This document shows positions 31,577 to 42,071 of a stretch of DNA of 64,000 nucleotides, in pieces. The DNA is from Emiliania huxleyi CCMP1516 (Eukaryota; Haptophyta; Isochrysidales; Noelaerhabdaceae). The stretch lies in NCBI RefSeq assembly GCF_000372725.1, contig NW_005198751.1, positions 293,809-357,808 on the forward strand, given 5' to 3'. The notes below the pieces were generated by a model. The model was given only the letters and a program-made list of their open reading frames with translations. It was not told the DNA's origin and did no database searches. Position numbers and translations under genes: made by a program. The number at the start of each line of letters is the position of its first letter. Within the stretch, counting starts at the first letter, position 1.

Positions 31577-32224
31577 CACGACGAGCGCCACGCCGGTGCT
31601 GGCTGCAGGTGCGGTGGACTTGTGGTGCGTCATTATAGCCGCTATTTGTAATTACATTTTTTCGTCTGAGAGACGGTCTGCGAGGCACGTCGTAGGCAGG
31701 CAGGGTCGATTCCTCATGGGGTACGGGACCCCGCCCTCTCGAGATCGCGTCTCGACACTCGCGAGCCCTCCCCCTCTGCCTGCTCTCCACCGGGGCGGGG
31801 GGCCCCAAGACCGCAGTCCGCAGACGCGTCTTTTGAAATGGCCGGTCTTATAGGTTATGGGTCTGTTGGCAAAAATCAGCACAGGACACCGGACGGCGTC
31901 ACTACCAGCCGTGCCAGGTCACTGTGCCTCGCTGCGCTGCCTCGTCTGCGCTCTCCGCGGCCTGAGGCGCGACCGCGAGCGGCGAGGTGTGAGCTGCTGT
32001 CTGCTGGGACAGCAGGCACGCCGAGGAGACGCGTGCAAGGGAGTTTCTGGCAAAATTCTTTTCTCCCAGTGTCGTGCGAGGGAGGTAAATGTAAAATTCT
32101 TTTCTCCCCCGGAAGAAGCATGCGAGGCACAGCTCGACACGCCCATTTAGGGCCACCAACGAGCCGGCCGTTCGCTAGATTCTGCGTGCTGTCACGCACC
32201 CCATCTGCGCCACTCGAGCGCGCC
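31577..32224. other. Intergenic; short direct repeat
   Basis: AAAATTCTTTTCTCCC occurs twice, 41 bp apart, at 32052 and 32093. No gene recognised. Confidence 0.45.
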
Positions 32225-32986
32225 ATGCTCTCGTACTTCGAGGCAAACGCCAGCACGCAGGTTTCCATCCGACTGTGCGTATTCTCCGACGGTCAAACCC
32301 ACCAGGCGATGAAAGGCGTTCCTCTGTCTCGCCGAAAAGACGCAGGGCGGACTCACGTACCTGAGCACCGCCGCAGGCCAGCGCGCAGGCTTGTGGACAA
32401 CGCGACGGCGGGCGCCTTTGGCTGGGCGCAGCGCAAGGGCGCCGGGCGGTGCAGTCTCGTGACGGACGTCGCGATCGGCTGGCTCGGCGCGCGCGTCTTT
32501 GCGCGGAGCAGGCTGCATGCCGTCGAGGTGTCGCGTTTCCTAGAGTACTACGCGTGGCCGCTCTCACGCCGCTTCTCGGCGAGGCACGCTCTCGCGGTGC
32601 ACGGGCTCAAGAAGGCGGGCGCGCACGCGTGGTTCGCGGAGCAGGCGGCCACCGCTAGCCACGTCCCGCCGCGGCTTTCCTGCCGCGCGTCGCCGTGGGC
32701 GCAACAGCGCTCCGCCTCGTGGCGGCTCTGCACGTCGCTCTCCGCCTGCAACGACCCCGGGGTGCCGCTCGAGCCGAGCATAGGCCAGCTGCGCAACTTT
32801 TCGGTGCCGTGGGTTCCGGGCGCCGTGCGCGACCTGTGCAAGCTCCACGCCAGCGGGCGATTCGGGCGGAGTCGACTATCTCGCGCGAAACTTCACACGT
32901 CGAGCGAGATGACATCTGAGAGAGATGAGACCACTCAGGTGACAGAACCTGTTTATATTTCATTCATGCATGTGATAGCATCTTAA
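32225..32986 (+). CDS. Hypothetical protein
   Basis: An open frame of 253 residues from the ATG at 32225. The second half reads like folded protein (LVTDVAIGWLGARVFARSRL, VEVSRFLEYYAWPLSRRFSA, ALAVHGLKKAGAHAWFAEQA, ACNDPGVPLEPSIGQLRNFS, VPWVPGAVRDLC). Residues ~30-60 look like an unspliced intron: a GT near 32274 and AG sites at 32380-32392 are possible borders. I do not recognise the family. The two neighbouring Cys motifs and aromatic content hint at a secretory enzyme, but nothing more can be said. Confidence 0.4.
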   Translation: MLSYFEANASTQVSIRLCVFSDGQTHQAMKGVPLSRRKDAGRTHVPEHRRRPARRLVDNATAGAFGWAQRKGAGRCSLVTDVAIGWLGARVFARSRLHAVEVSRFLEYYAWPLSRRFSARHALAVHGLKKAGAHAWFAEQAATASHVPPRLSCRASPWAQQRSASWRLCTSLSACNDPGVPLEPSIGQLRNFSVPWVPGAVRDLCKLHASGRFGRSRLSRAKLHTSSEMTSERDETTQVTEPVYISFMHVIAS

Positions 32987-34569
32987 AGCGGACGGACGAC
33001 TGTGATCACCCACGCAAAAGCCAAAACCCACCCGCACCACCCACAGCCTGTGTGTGACGCACAGCAGTTTCAGCGCGCAAATAAAATGTATCGCCCGGCA
33101 CGCCACGCTCAACAGAGGGACTGACAGAGCTCAGAGCAGCTCACACACTCACACAAATGTCAAATCACAACATGCACATGTGCATGTGCACAATTCACAG
33201 ATAGGTGGTGTCGATGAGAAACCAGCTCGTTTTTCGTGCGACGCGCAAGAGCGGCCGCACACCGCTCGGTACCCCCCCTGCACACCTAAGCCCATGGCCG
33301 ACCCCCCCCCCCAGCAGCAGCGCTCTGCCTGTGGGGGGTGCTGGCATCTCTGTACAGACAGCAGCTGTAAGTAGCATGCGTTTGAGTTGCGAGAATTTAT
33401 GGTCGGCATCAAAATCAGTGGTCTCACCGGCGGGGCCTCCTACTGCCACCGGGCGGTGCGGGGCACGCCAGCATCTCTTCTACGCCTCTCGTGCCTCGCG
33501 GCGCCTCTGCTTCAAGGAGGGAAGATACGGCTCTCGCAGCCCATCATACGCCGTGGCACAGCGGAGAGCACAGCGGGCTGTGTACAAGTCCATCGGATAG
33601 TGCTCAATATCTTCGCAAGGGAGGGGGAGAGGCGCGCCGCCTCCATCATATGTAGCAAACCGCGGGGCGCAGCTCAGCTTGCTGCCGCGCGCCTGCGATC
33701 CAGAGGCACTTTGTTGGTCCGCGGTGGCCGAAGGAGGGGGAAGGGGGCGGGGGTCGTCGCGCGCAGCCGCAGCCCACCATGTCAGTGACTCTGTGTGGCG
33801 CCCGCGCCCCGCGGCTCGCCCCAGCATCGCAAGGGGCCGGGAGAAGGCAGGGGGTGGGGTGGGGTGGGGTGGAGATCCATGTGGTCGCTCTCTGGTTGCG
33901 CGCTTGCACAGTGTTACTACCCGTTAGAATATGAGTTCCCTTTGAATCAGCGGGTCCGGGTGCGGCGGCGCGCGCGGGGACTCCGGGACTGCGCGGAGGC
34001 CTCTCGGTACCCCTCCCCTCCAAGTGCACGCAAGTTCCCCCCGGCGCCCCGGGACACCCAAGGCGAGCCTGCATGTGTGCGTCTACGTATGTGTGTGTGG
34101 GGTGGGGGCTAGGGTGGGGGGCGATGGGGACGTTGTTGGCCTCTATGCGCGGGGCGGCTATAACCAAACGCTAAACCCACGGGGGCCGACCGACGAGTCG
34201 AGACGTACTCAATCGGACATGCCGCGGTTGGTTCTTTCTGTGGTGGCGTGGCCTGCCTGCGCGCCTTGTGCGTGCTTGAGAGCAGAGCTCCAGGTCCCGC
34301 AGGCACAGCGTGAGACCCTCTGCCAGTGAATGAAACGAGACCCCAACGAAACGGCGAGAGAGCGGCATTGTGCACGGAGCAAAGTGCATTGCCGTTCTCA
34401 ACGGAGTGGCGTAGGCGACTCCGGTGGGTGTGCCGGGCGACTCCGGTGGGTGTGCCGATGTTAGTAGTTGTGCGCGCCACAGATAGAAAGAAAGCAAACA
34501 GACACCCCAAACGAGGGATGAGAGTTGGGAGGAGGACAGAGTCCCCACATGCACGAGCAGGATTTTGGA
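32987..34569. other. Intergenic; no gene recognised
   Basis: Contains a CATGTGCATGTGCA motif (33172-33192), C and G runs, and four GGGGT units at 33855-33875. A diverged copy of the GAAA-tailed repeat lies at about 34480-34560. No coding domain seen. Confidence 0.45.
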
Positions 34570-34654
34570 GTACGCCGCAGAAAGAAAGAAAGAAAATAGA
34601 CAACCCAAGGGAGGGATGGGAGGACGGCACGCCACGCCGCCACCACACAGGGAG

Positions 34655-35281
34655 TGCGGGTCAGGAGGCCCTAAAACGGCGGGAGGGGTAGGGGTGCCGC
34701 AATAGGGGTGTGGAGGGGTCGGGAGGGCGGGAGTGTGGACCGTGACCNNNNNNNNNNNNNNNNNNNNNNNNNNNNNNNNNNNNNNNNNNNNNNNNNNNNN
34801 NNNNNNNNNNNNNNNNNNNNNNNNNNNNNNNNNNNNNNNNNNNNNNNCAGCCCTCCAGCCCTCCGAGCCCTCCGAGCCCTCTTGGGGGGCAGTCACATAA
34901 GCCGCGACTTCGTTTTTTTATCTTTTTGCGACCCCCTCCCGGAGGGCCGACCGCGACCCCTCTCGAGCCCTCCCGCCACGAAGATCCTCCCTTGTCCGAC
35001 CGTCCCTCCGAGCCCACCCGGCGTCCGGGGAGGGGGTTCGCCCTGTGGAGCCCTCCCGACGCCGATCCGACGGGGACCCCTCCAGCCCTGTGCGCTGTGG
35101 GCTGGCGAGCCCTCCGGTCGGAGGGTGGAAGTGGGAGGGCTCGAAGACGGACCTCTCTCGCTCCGTGAGGGTGGAGCTGGAGGGGTGCAGGGTGGAGGGG
35201 TGGAGGGGGTGGCTGAGCCCTCTAGCTCTTCCGATATAGCCCTACCCCTCCCGCCGTTTTAGGGCTTGCTGACCCGCTATG
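34655..35281. mobile_element. TIR element with 11-bp target duplication
   Basis: The ends match as inverted repeats of about 35 bp (GCGGGTCAG, GCCCTAAAACGGCGGGAGGG). The 11-bp sequence CACACAGGGAG is duplicated at 34644-34654 and 35282-35292. The interior is rich in GAGCCCTCC units and holds the second gap; no transposase is visible. It is a non-autonomous element of about 0.6 kb plus gap uncertainty. Confidence 0.85.
34748..34847. other. Assembly gap (100 N)
   Basis: Exactly 100 unknown bases inside the TIR element. The true size is unknown. Confidence 1.
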
Positions 35282-35547
35282 CACACAGGGAGGGAGGGAT
35301 TTCAAGGAGAGGAGTGTGGTGCTAGCCGTCGCCCACCCTTGGGCGTCTGCCCCTTCCTATCTCTCTTCGCAGTCCCGCCGACGCTGCAACCTATGCCACC
35401 TCACACCTCGAGTACGCCGCGTATTCCTGTTCTTTTGTCCCTCTTTGGTGTACCTGTGTTAGTGCCAAAGAAAGAAAGAAAGAAAAGTGCGTGCCAGCCG
35501 ACCTCGTAAAGTTCTTTTGTCCCGTGGGGCGGGCGAGAGGTTTGTCT

Positions 35548-38500
35548 ATGGGCAGGGCCGTCGCGGCGAGGACGACCAAGACATCCATTCTGACAACCTC
35601 CGAGAGCCTACAAGCGCCTCCGCGCGGAGACGTAAGCTACAACACTCTCCGCGTGCCTCCCGAGCCTGGCTTCCCGATCGTACCCGTCCTCGTGCTCGCA
35701 CTTGCCTATGCACTTGGCGCTGGCGGGTGGCACTGGTCGTATTTGCTCCTGCTGTTCTGGGCGTTGGCGCACGCCGAGCGCCTGCGCCTGGCGCGCACGT
35801 GGGAGCGGCTGCGCCGCGTCGCCACCGACCAGGCGGCCGCCCCCATCGGGAGTGGCACCGAGTCGGTGGAATGGCTGAACCACCTCCTGCGGGCCATCTG
35901 GCCGGTGTACGAGCGGGGCCTGGCCGGGTGGGTGCTCTCCAAGCTGGTGAAGAACCTGGGCGACTCTGGGAAGGTGACGGGCGTGGGCGGCCTCTCGCTG
36001 GGCGAGGTGAAGCTCAAGGATCTGCGGCTCGGCCTGCCGTTTGAGCACGACACGCTCGCGCCGCTGGAGCTGCAGAAGATGCACACCGTCGAGAGGACCG
36101 AGGAGCGCGCTGCCGACGGCAAGCCGGCGGGAGTGCGGCTCGTGATGCAGGTCGACGTGCGCTTCTCGACGGCGCACGCGTCGACGCACCCGGCCCACGC
36201 GGCTGCGCTGAGCATGGAGATGAGCGGGCCGATTCCCGGCATCGGACTCGAGGTCGGGATCCGCAACATCACGCTCGAGGGCACGCTGCGCCTCGAGCTG
36301 GCGTGGGTGCGCCCGTACCCGTGGCTGGGCACGCTCTCGGTCTCGTTTGCCGCCGAGCCGTCGCTACAGTTCGATGTCTACCTCGAGCGCGCACGCCGGA
36401 CCGGATGCCCTCTTCCCACCAGTCTGTCCTTGTGAGTCACAGCTCTCCGTCTCTAGGCGCGCCAACCTGACCGACCTCTCCTCGCAGCTCAAGCTCTGGC
36501 TGACGGACAAGTTCAAGGAGGCCGTGCGAGAGTCGCTCGTCGTGCCAAACAAGTTCTCCATACCGCTCTACGCGTGGTGCGCCCCGCCCCCTCTCGTTGC
36601 ACCCTCCGCACGCACGCACGCACTCCCCGCTCCCCTCCCTCCCCTCCCCCGGCCTCCCTCCTCCCTCCTCCCTCCTCCCTCCTCCCTCCTCCCTCCTCCC
36701 TCCTCCCTCCTCCCTCCTCCCTCCTCCCTCCTCCCTCCTCCCTCCTCCCTCCTCCCTCCTCCCTCCCCTCGCCCCTTCCCCACCCCCGCGGCGCGCGACG
36801 CAAGGTACGGCGAGCGGCCCGCCGCCGCCTTCGCCGCCGCCTTCGCCGCCGCAATCGCCCGCCACGCTTCCGAGGACGAGGCGCTCGACGCGGCCTACGC
36901 CAAGGCCGAGCACTTCGCCGCCGAGCCCGCGCATCTCAGCGGGCAGCTCCAGCGCAGCGCCGCCGCCGCGGAGAAGGCGTCGAAGGAGAGCGCCGACAAG
37001 GTGGAGCCGTGCGGAGAGAGAGAGCGCAGAGAAGAGAGGAAGAGAGAGAGAGCGGCTTCACGGGAGGCGCACCCGTAGGTGTGGACGCGCGCGGTGCGAG
37101 AGCTCGAAGCAATCCTCGCCCCCTCGCCCTCGGCCGGCCCCGCGCTCCGACGCACCTCTCCGACGGCATCGGGGCAGCCGCCTCCCCCGCTGGCTCGCAA
37201 GCAGCGCGAGGCAGCAGCCGTCAAGCTGCAGCGCCGCTCGCGCGGCCGCTTGAGCGGAGGCAGCGACGGCGGCGGCAGCGGCAGGGCGGGGCGGCCCGGG
37301 GCAGCCAGCCCTCCTGTGCGCGCCGAAGCGAGGCTAGCTCTGGGTGCGGCGGCTTCGGCGGCGGGTGGCGCGGCGCCGCAGCGCGTGATGGGGGAGGACG
37401 AGTTCTTCTCGGTCGACAGCCGCGCAAAGGGAGGGAGCAGAGCCGTGTGTGCCGGCGGGTCAGCCGACCTCTTCTCGGATCGCGACCTCTTCCGGCCTGT
37501 GAGGGCGGCTCGCGGCGGCGATGGCGGCGCCAGCGGTGCCGCCGCAGGCAAGCAAGCCGCCCAGCGCTCTGAAGCGGCTCGGCGCCGCCGCCGTTTGGGC
37601 CAGGGCTTGTCTAGCGAGCCTCAACCGCCGTCGCCGCGGGCAGCGCCGCGTCTCAACGGGGTTGCGCGAGCGGCGAATGGCGGCGCGCCTGCGAGCAAGG
37701 TGCCGCCCGCCGCCGCGCCGCTGATGATGGATGCGACCGAGTTCTTCGGAGACGACGCGGAGGGAGGGGCCGACAGCGCGGCGGAGGCTCTCTTCGACGA
37801 GGGGAGAGACGTCATTCGACCGGTGCGGCTCGCCTCCGCTGCTGGGACAGAACACCCCCCCCCCCTCCCTCTCCCCCTCCCCCCCCCTCCCCCTACCCCC
37901 CTCCTCTACACCCGCTCGCTCAGAGGCGCCGCCACACACGCCCCTGTCCAGGTCACCTCGGCGCCGCACTCGCTCGCCGCTCTCGGCGCCGCAGCCGCGA
38001 GCCGCAGAGGCGCAGGCCGCCTCACCCCGCTGCCGCCTCCGGCCACGAGCTTCCGCGCGATGTCGTCGCCGAACCACTCTCTCGGCGGCGGCGGCGCAGA
38101 TGCGGGGCCGCCCACGGACCTCCGCGCGGGCTCACACCTCTCGGGCACCCGCTTGCCGCGCGGGCGCGCCGAGCCGCCGACGCCGACGCCGGTCGGTTTG
38201 CTGCAGCGCCTCTTGGGCAGCTCCGCCGCCGAGAGGCGCTCAGCCGAGGCGACGCTGGGCGCCGGCATCGCGGTACTGCAGTTGAGAGTCGTGTCCGCCG
38301 TTGGCGCTGTCACCGAGCGCGAGGCCCTGATGTCGCCGGCCATCGCGCCGCAGTTCGTTGTCGAGGCGTCCGTCTCCGCGCGCGCCGGAAGCGGCAGCGA
38401 GCAGAGAGGCGGATCGCCCTGTCCGTGACCGCGCCTCGCTTTCTCCCGGGGGTTCACGCGGGGGAATGAGAGTAGGCGCGCCCATGTCGTGTTCGGCGGG

Positions 38501-38884
38501 AGCGCGCATGTGCGAGTGGAGCGAGGCAGCGGCGCTCGGCGTGCCAAAGCTGGCCGGCAGTTGTGTGCACGTGCCTCTCGGGCAGGACTATTGGCTGCCG
38601 GTGCACGACGCGTCGACGCAGAGGCTGTGGCTGAGGCGGATCGCTCAGGGCCCCGTCTCTGCGGCAGGGACGACGTTCTGACCTCACACCCCCTTTTATT
38701 TGGCTGTAGTCTCCGCCTCCGCGAGCCGCTCGAGCAAGAGCGCGTTTGGCGGAACTCCGTCAGTTTTGCAGACCTCGAGTTCGGAGTGGCCAAGAACGTC
38801 GCCGTGGTGTTCGACCGCGACGCTGCGCTCGGGCCTGCTGCGTTGCACATTGAGCTGACTCTTGAACTCAACACGGCCGAATGA
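35548..38884 (+). CDS. SMP-domain lipid-transfer protein (extended synaptotagmin/tricalbin-like)
   Basis: Proteins of this type tether the ER to other membranes and move lipids through the tubular SMP domain. Exons resolved: 35548-36386, 36457-36576, 36805-37000, 37079-~38425, then less certain pieces to 38884. The N-terminus has a two-part hydrophobic hairpin (FPIVPVLVLALAYALGAGG, YLLLLFWALAHAERL). The SMP domain begins ESVEWLNHLLRAIWPVYERG and runs through GGLSLGEVKLKDLRLGLPF, RFSTAHASTHPAHAAALSME, GTLRLELAWVRPYPWLGTL and QLKLWLTDKFKEAVRESLVV PNKFSIPLYAWYGERP across two introns. An Ala-rich helix, an IQ-like VKLQRRSRGRLS, and acidic EDEFFSVDS / ATEFFGDDAE repeats follow. The C-terminal part (VLQLRVVSAVGAVTER... 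LREPLEQERVWRNSVSFADL) may be a divergent C2 domain or a separate gene. ATG at 35548 is chosen. Confidence 0.75.
36656..36772 (+). repeat. 7-bp tandem repeat in an SMP-gene intron
   Basis: TCCCTCC is repeated about 16 times within the GT-AG intron 36577-36804. The opposite strand is (GGAGGGA)n and G-quadruplex-prone. Confidence 0.95.
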
Positions 38885-39681
38885 GCCGCCCTCGCTTCCT
38901 TTCCTTTCCTATATCAAGTACTGGTACGGTCTACGGAGCGATCGCCAAGCTCGCACGTCAGCGACATGGTGGTGTGTACAGTCCCCGAGTCAACGCGTGC
39001 GCCCATAGAGGCAGCAAGGTTGTCCGTTTGAGAAATGAAAGAACTGACCGAATCCGCCCGAACCCCCATACCCTGCCGGCCCCATGTATTCCCACTCTAT
39101 GTGTTTCTTTTTACTGTTAAAAAAAAGTAACAATACAGCGTTCGCGAGGGGGGTCGCCGAAGGCGCCCAGGGCGCGCGGGGAAGCTCGCAGGGCGTTGGG
39201 GTAGCTATGCCTCACGTGCAGCGCCGACGGTCGGGGTCGGCGGTGCACGCCAGCGGCAGGAGAGCGCCTGGGTCCCAGTGGGACCCGGGTCCCAATATTC
39301 GTTCCGGTCCCATTCGGGTCCCATTTGCGATTGAAATGTCACAGTACCAGTTGCAAAATGTCACACATATATGGGCCAAATGTCACGGGACGTACGCGGG
39401 GGCAAGCAAGGGGATTGAGGACTGGCGATTCACATGGAGGGTGCCCACCCCGCGGCGGACGGCCGGACGCCGCGTGAAGGGTGGCGTCGTGGGCAGCAAA
39501 ACACGTTTCAGTACGCGAGCCACGGGGTGGCCCACACAGAGAGAGCACACACGTGTCCGAGAGTGACATGTTCAGTGACCAGTAGACGAAGAGCGCGCGC
39601 GTACCACAGGGGATTGGGCTTTGGGGGGGACTCAGGCAGGAACGGTCTCTCCGACTGCGACTCCCTGGCAGACCGTACGTG
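38885..39681. other. Intergenic; no gene recognised
   Basis: A cluster of GGGTCCCA / TGGGACCC motifs lies at 39270-39330. Nothing coding recognised. Confidence 0.4.
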
Positions 39682-40349
39682 TCAAATCACGCACAGTCGC
39701 CACTTGGCTGCGCGGTATACCGGGGACGCATGGGCTGCTGAACATAGTGCGGGAGCTACGACGTAGCACCAGAACTCAGTGCTGCCAAAATGATCGGCAC
39801 AGCCGATGTACAATACCTGTGTTCCTCCACTCTGAGGCTCGTCCGCAGAGGTGCAGCGGCAGGCCTTACCTCGAGTGGCAGCAACTGATGGCAGCATACG
39901 TGACTGCTGCCCTGATGGCAGCGGAGACGGAGGCGATGGTGGTAATGGCAGGGTTGGAGGCGGGTCATCGTACAAGCTGGCAACCTCTTTTTGCGCTTGG
40001 CCACGCGCAAGTGGCCTTGCCAGAGCGACAATTGCGACATTTCGAAACTGACCTCGCCACCACCACAATTCGTTCGAGCATCCCTTGACTGTGGCTTCTA
40101 CAGTTCCGAGCCTAATCCGAACACCTGATCCGAGAGCACATTGGCAATGGCTGGCCCACAGGGTGCGCTCGCCTGCCCTCGCCGGTTTGATCAGTTCCAT
40201 AGGCTCAGCGCTGCACGCGGGGCGCATGATAGGGAGCCTCGGCAGAGAGGGCGGCAGTGAGGGGGGCGGAGAAGCAAGGATGGGTGGCGGCGATGGCGTT
40301 GGCGGCGTTGGCGGCGGTGGCGGTGGCGGTGGCGGTGGCGGTAGGAGCA

Positions 40350-40380
<31 letters not shown>

Positions 40381-40793
40381 GTGGCCTGGCGGTGCCGGAG
40401 ATGGCGGTGGCGGCGGTGGCGATGGTGGTGGCAGTAGGGGCAGCGGCGGCGGCGGCGGCGGGTGGTCTGGCGGTGCCGGAGATGGCGGTGGCGGCGGTGG
40501 CGATGGTGGTGGCAGTAGGGGCAGCGGCGGCGGCGGCGACGGCGACGGCGGGTGGCCTGGCGGTGCTGGAGATGGCGGTGGCGGCGGTGGCGATGGTGGT
40601 GGCAGTAGGGGCAGCGGCGGCGGCGGCGACGGCGACGGCGGGTGGCCTGGCGGTGCTGGAGATGGCGGTGGCGGCGGTGGCGATGGTGGTGGCAGTAGGG
40701 GCAGCGGCGGCGGCGGCGACGGCGACGGCGGGTGGCCTGGCGGTGCTGGAGATGGCGGTGGCGGCGGTGGCGATGGTGGTGGCAGTAGGGGCA

Positions 40794-40831
<38 letters not shown>

Positions 40832-41697
40832 GGGTGGTCTGGCGGTGCCGGAAATGGCGTTGGCGTTGGCGGCGGCGGTGGCGATGGTGGTGGCGGTGGA
40901 GGTGGCGGTAGGGGCAGCGGTGGTGGAGGTGATGGAGGAGGTGGAGGTGGAGGTGGTGGAGGTGGTGGAGGTGGTGGCGGTGAAGTCACTGGCGGTGGCA
41001 AGGGCGGTGGCGGCGGTGGCGGTGGCGGTGGCGGAGGCGGAGGTGGAAACGGAGGCGGCGGCTGCGGGTCGCGGCATTGGCCACACTCACTGCACACTAA
41101 ACTGGCTAGTAATGCGCTGTAAACATCCCGGTCGTCATTGCAGTGGAGGCGGTTTATGTTTGGCGGTTTGTATGTCTTGCAGCCGCCGTAAACTGTGTGA
41201 AATCTCGCTCGGTCTTCGATGCATACCACCGTAGGAGCATCCAAAGGGACTGGCTCTTCAGAGGGCGGTTGAGGCTGCTCTGCCTTTGAGATGCCAGATA
41301 ACGGTAATGGTGATGGATTGGGAGCGAGGCTTGACGGCGGGATCGGCACCGGAATCGGGAGCCGTTTCGGCGACAATGATGGTGGCGGCGGCAAGGTGGA
41401 GCTGCAGTGACCACACTCAACGCAGACGAGGCTAGCTGTCAGGGTGTCATTGACTAAGTCCCGATCTACATTGCAATGCTGGTGGTTGTCAGTGCCCGGC
41501 AGGTATGATTGACAGCCACCATACCCGGCGTCAAACGGGTGACTGGTCGTTATGCAAGACAAGAGGCGCGCGGACAGAGACAGCACGGCTGCCGACAAAG
41601 GAACATTTAGTGCCACGGTGAATATCAAGGCCCTCGGCGCGTCGACCATACCGGAGGGAGGTCGGTTGTAAGCTCGACAGGGCCGTGCAAGGGGCAA
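39682..41697 (-). CDS. Proline-rich extracellular matrix-type protein with Cys modules
   Basis: A single open frame of 671 residues resembling hydroxyproline-rich cell-surface glycoproteins of algae. A hydrophobic start (from Met17, MVDAPRALIFTVALNVPLSA) may be a signal peptide or anchor. Two related Cys modules follow: residues ~47-97 (CITTSHPFDAGYGGCQSY, then HCNVDRD, ASLVCVECGHC) and ~160-210 (CIEDRARFHTVYGGCKTY, HCNDDRD, ASLVCSECGQC), each with five to six Cys. A ~280-residue Pro/Ser rod follows with a 30-residue unit (GHPPSPSPPPPLPLLPPPSP...) repeated at least three times identically, encoded by a 90-bp minisatellite. The C-terminal 160 residues contain further Cys but no module I recognise. 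The opposite strand is also open because of base composition; the Cys modules decide the strand. Confidence 0.6.
40290..41060 (-). repeat. Coding minisatellite (90-bp unit plus GGC/GGT triplets)
   Basis: Four near-identical 90-bp units between about 40470 and 40830, flanked by degenerate GGTGGC triplets. It encodes the Pro/Ser rod of the extracellular protein. Confidence 0.9.
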
Positions 41698-42071
41698 CTT
41701 GTTGCAAACGACGGACCTTTCCAGCGGCCAAGTTCAGAGTTCATATCTCTTTCTGCAACTTGCCTGCCTGCGGCCAATGCAACCCCGTTAAATTTGTTTT
41801 ATCAAAGAGCGCTGTGGAGAATTACCAAGGGAAAAGGAATGCACGAGTATACCCAGTAAGCTAAAAGTACGTACGTACACGAGCATCGTGCACGAGCACT
41901 GAAAGAGACAGGCCGGGGAGAGAACGTAGTGGAGGGACTGGATCGATCACACCAGGCTCCTATCTCCGGACGTCGCGCCCGGGCCCTTCGCGCCTTCGGT
42001 GGGGTTTCGGGTAACGGTCGGGGGGCCGTGACCGGAGCGCCCGGTTGCCGTGACCCTCAGCCGCGCGCACG

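Larger units (their letters stand above)
34570..35330 (+). repeat. Dispersed GAAA-tailed repeat, copy 3, split by an insertion
   Basis: 34570-34654 matches the repeat up to CACACAGGGAG; the continuation (CACACAGGGAG then GGATTTCAAGGAGAGG) resumes at 35282. The intervening 627 bp is the inserted element. The uninterrupted version is at 12687-12785. Confidence 0.85.

Noticed and set aside
36437..36934. Arg/Glu-rich ORFs on the minus strand
   Set aside because: Produced by the (TCCCTCC)n intron repeat of the SMP gene.
40257..41234. Gly-rich or Ala/Val-rich proteins on the plus strand
   Set aside because: They are reverse-strand shadows of the Pro/Ser rod. Only the minus frame carries the Cys modules and a signal-like start.
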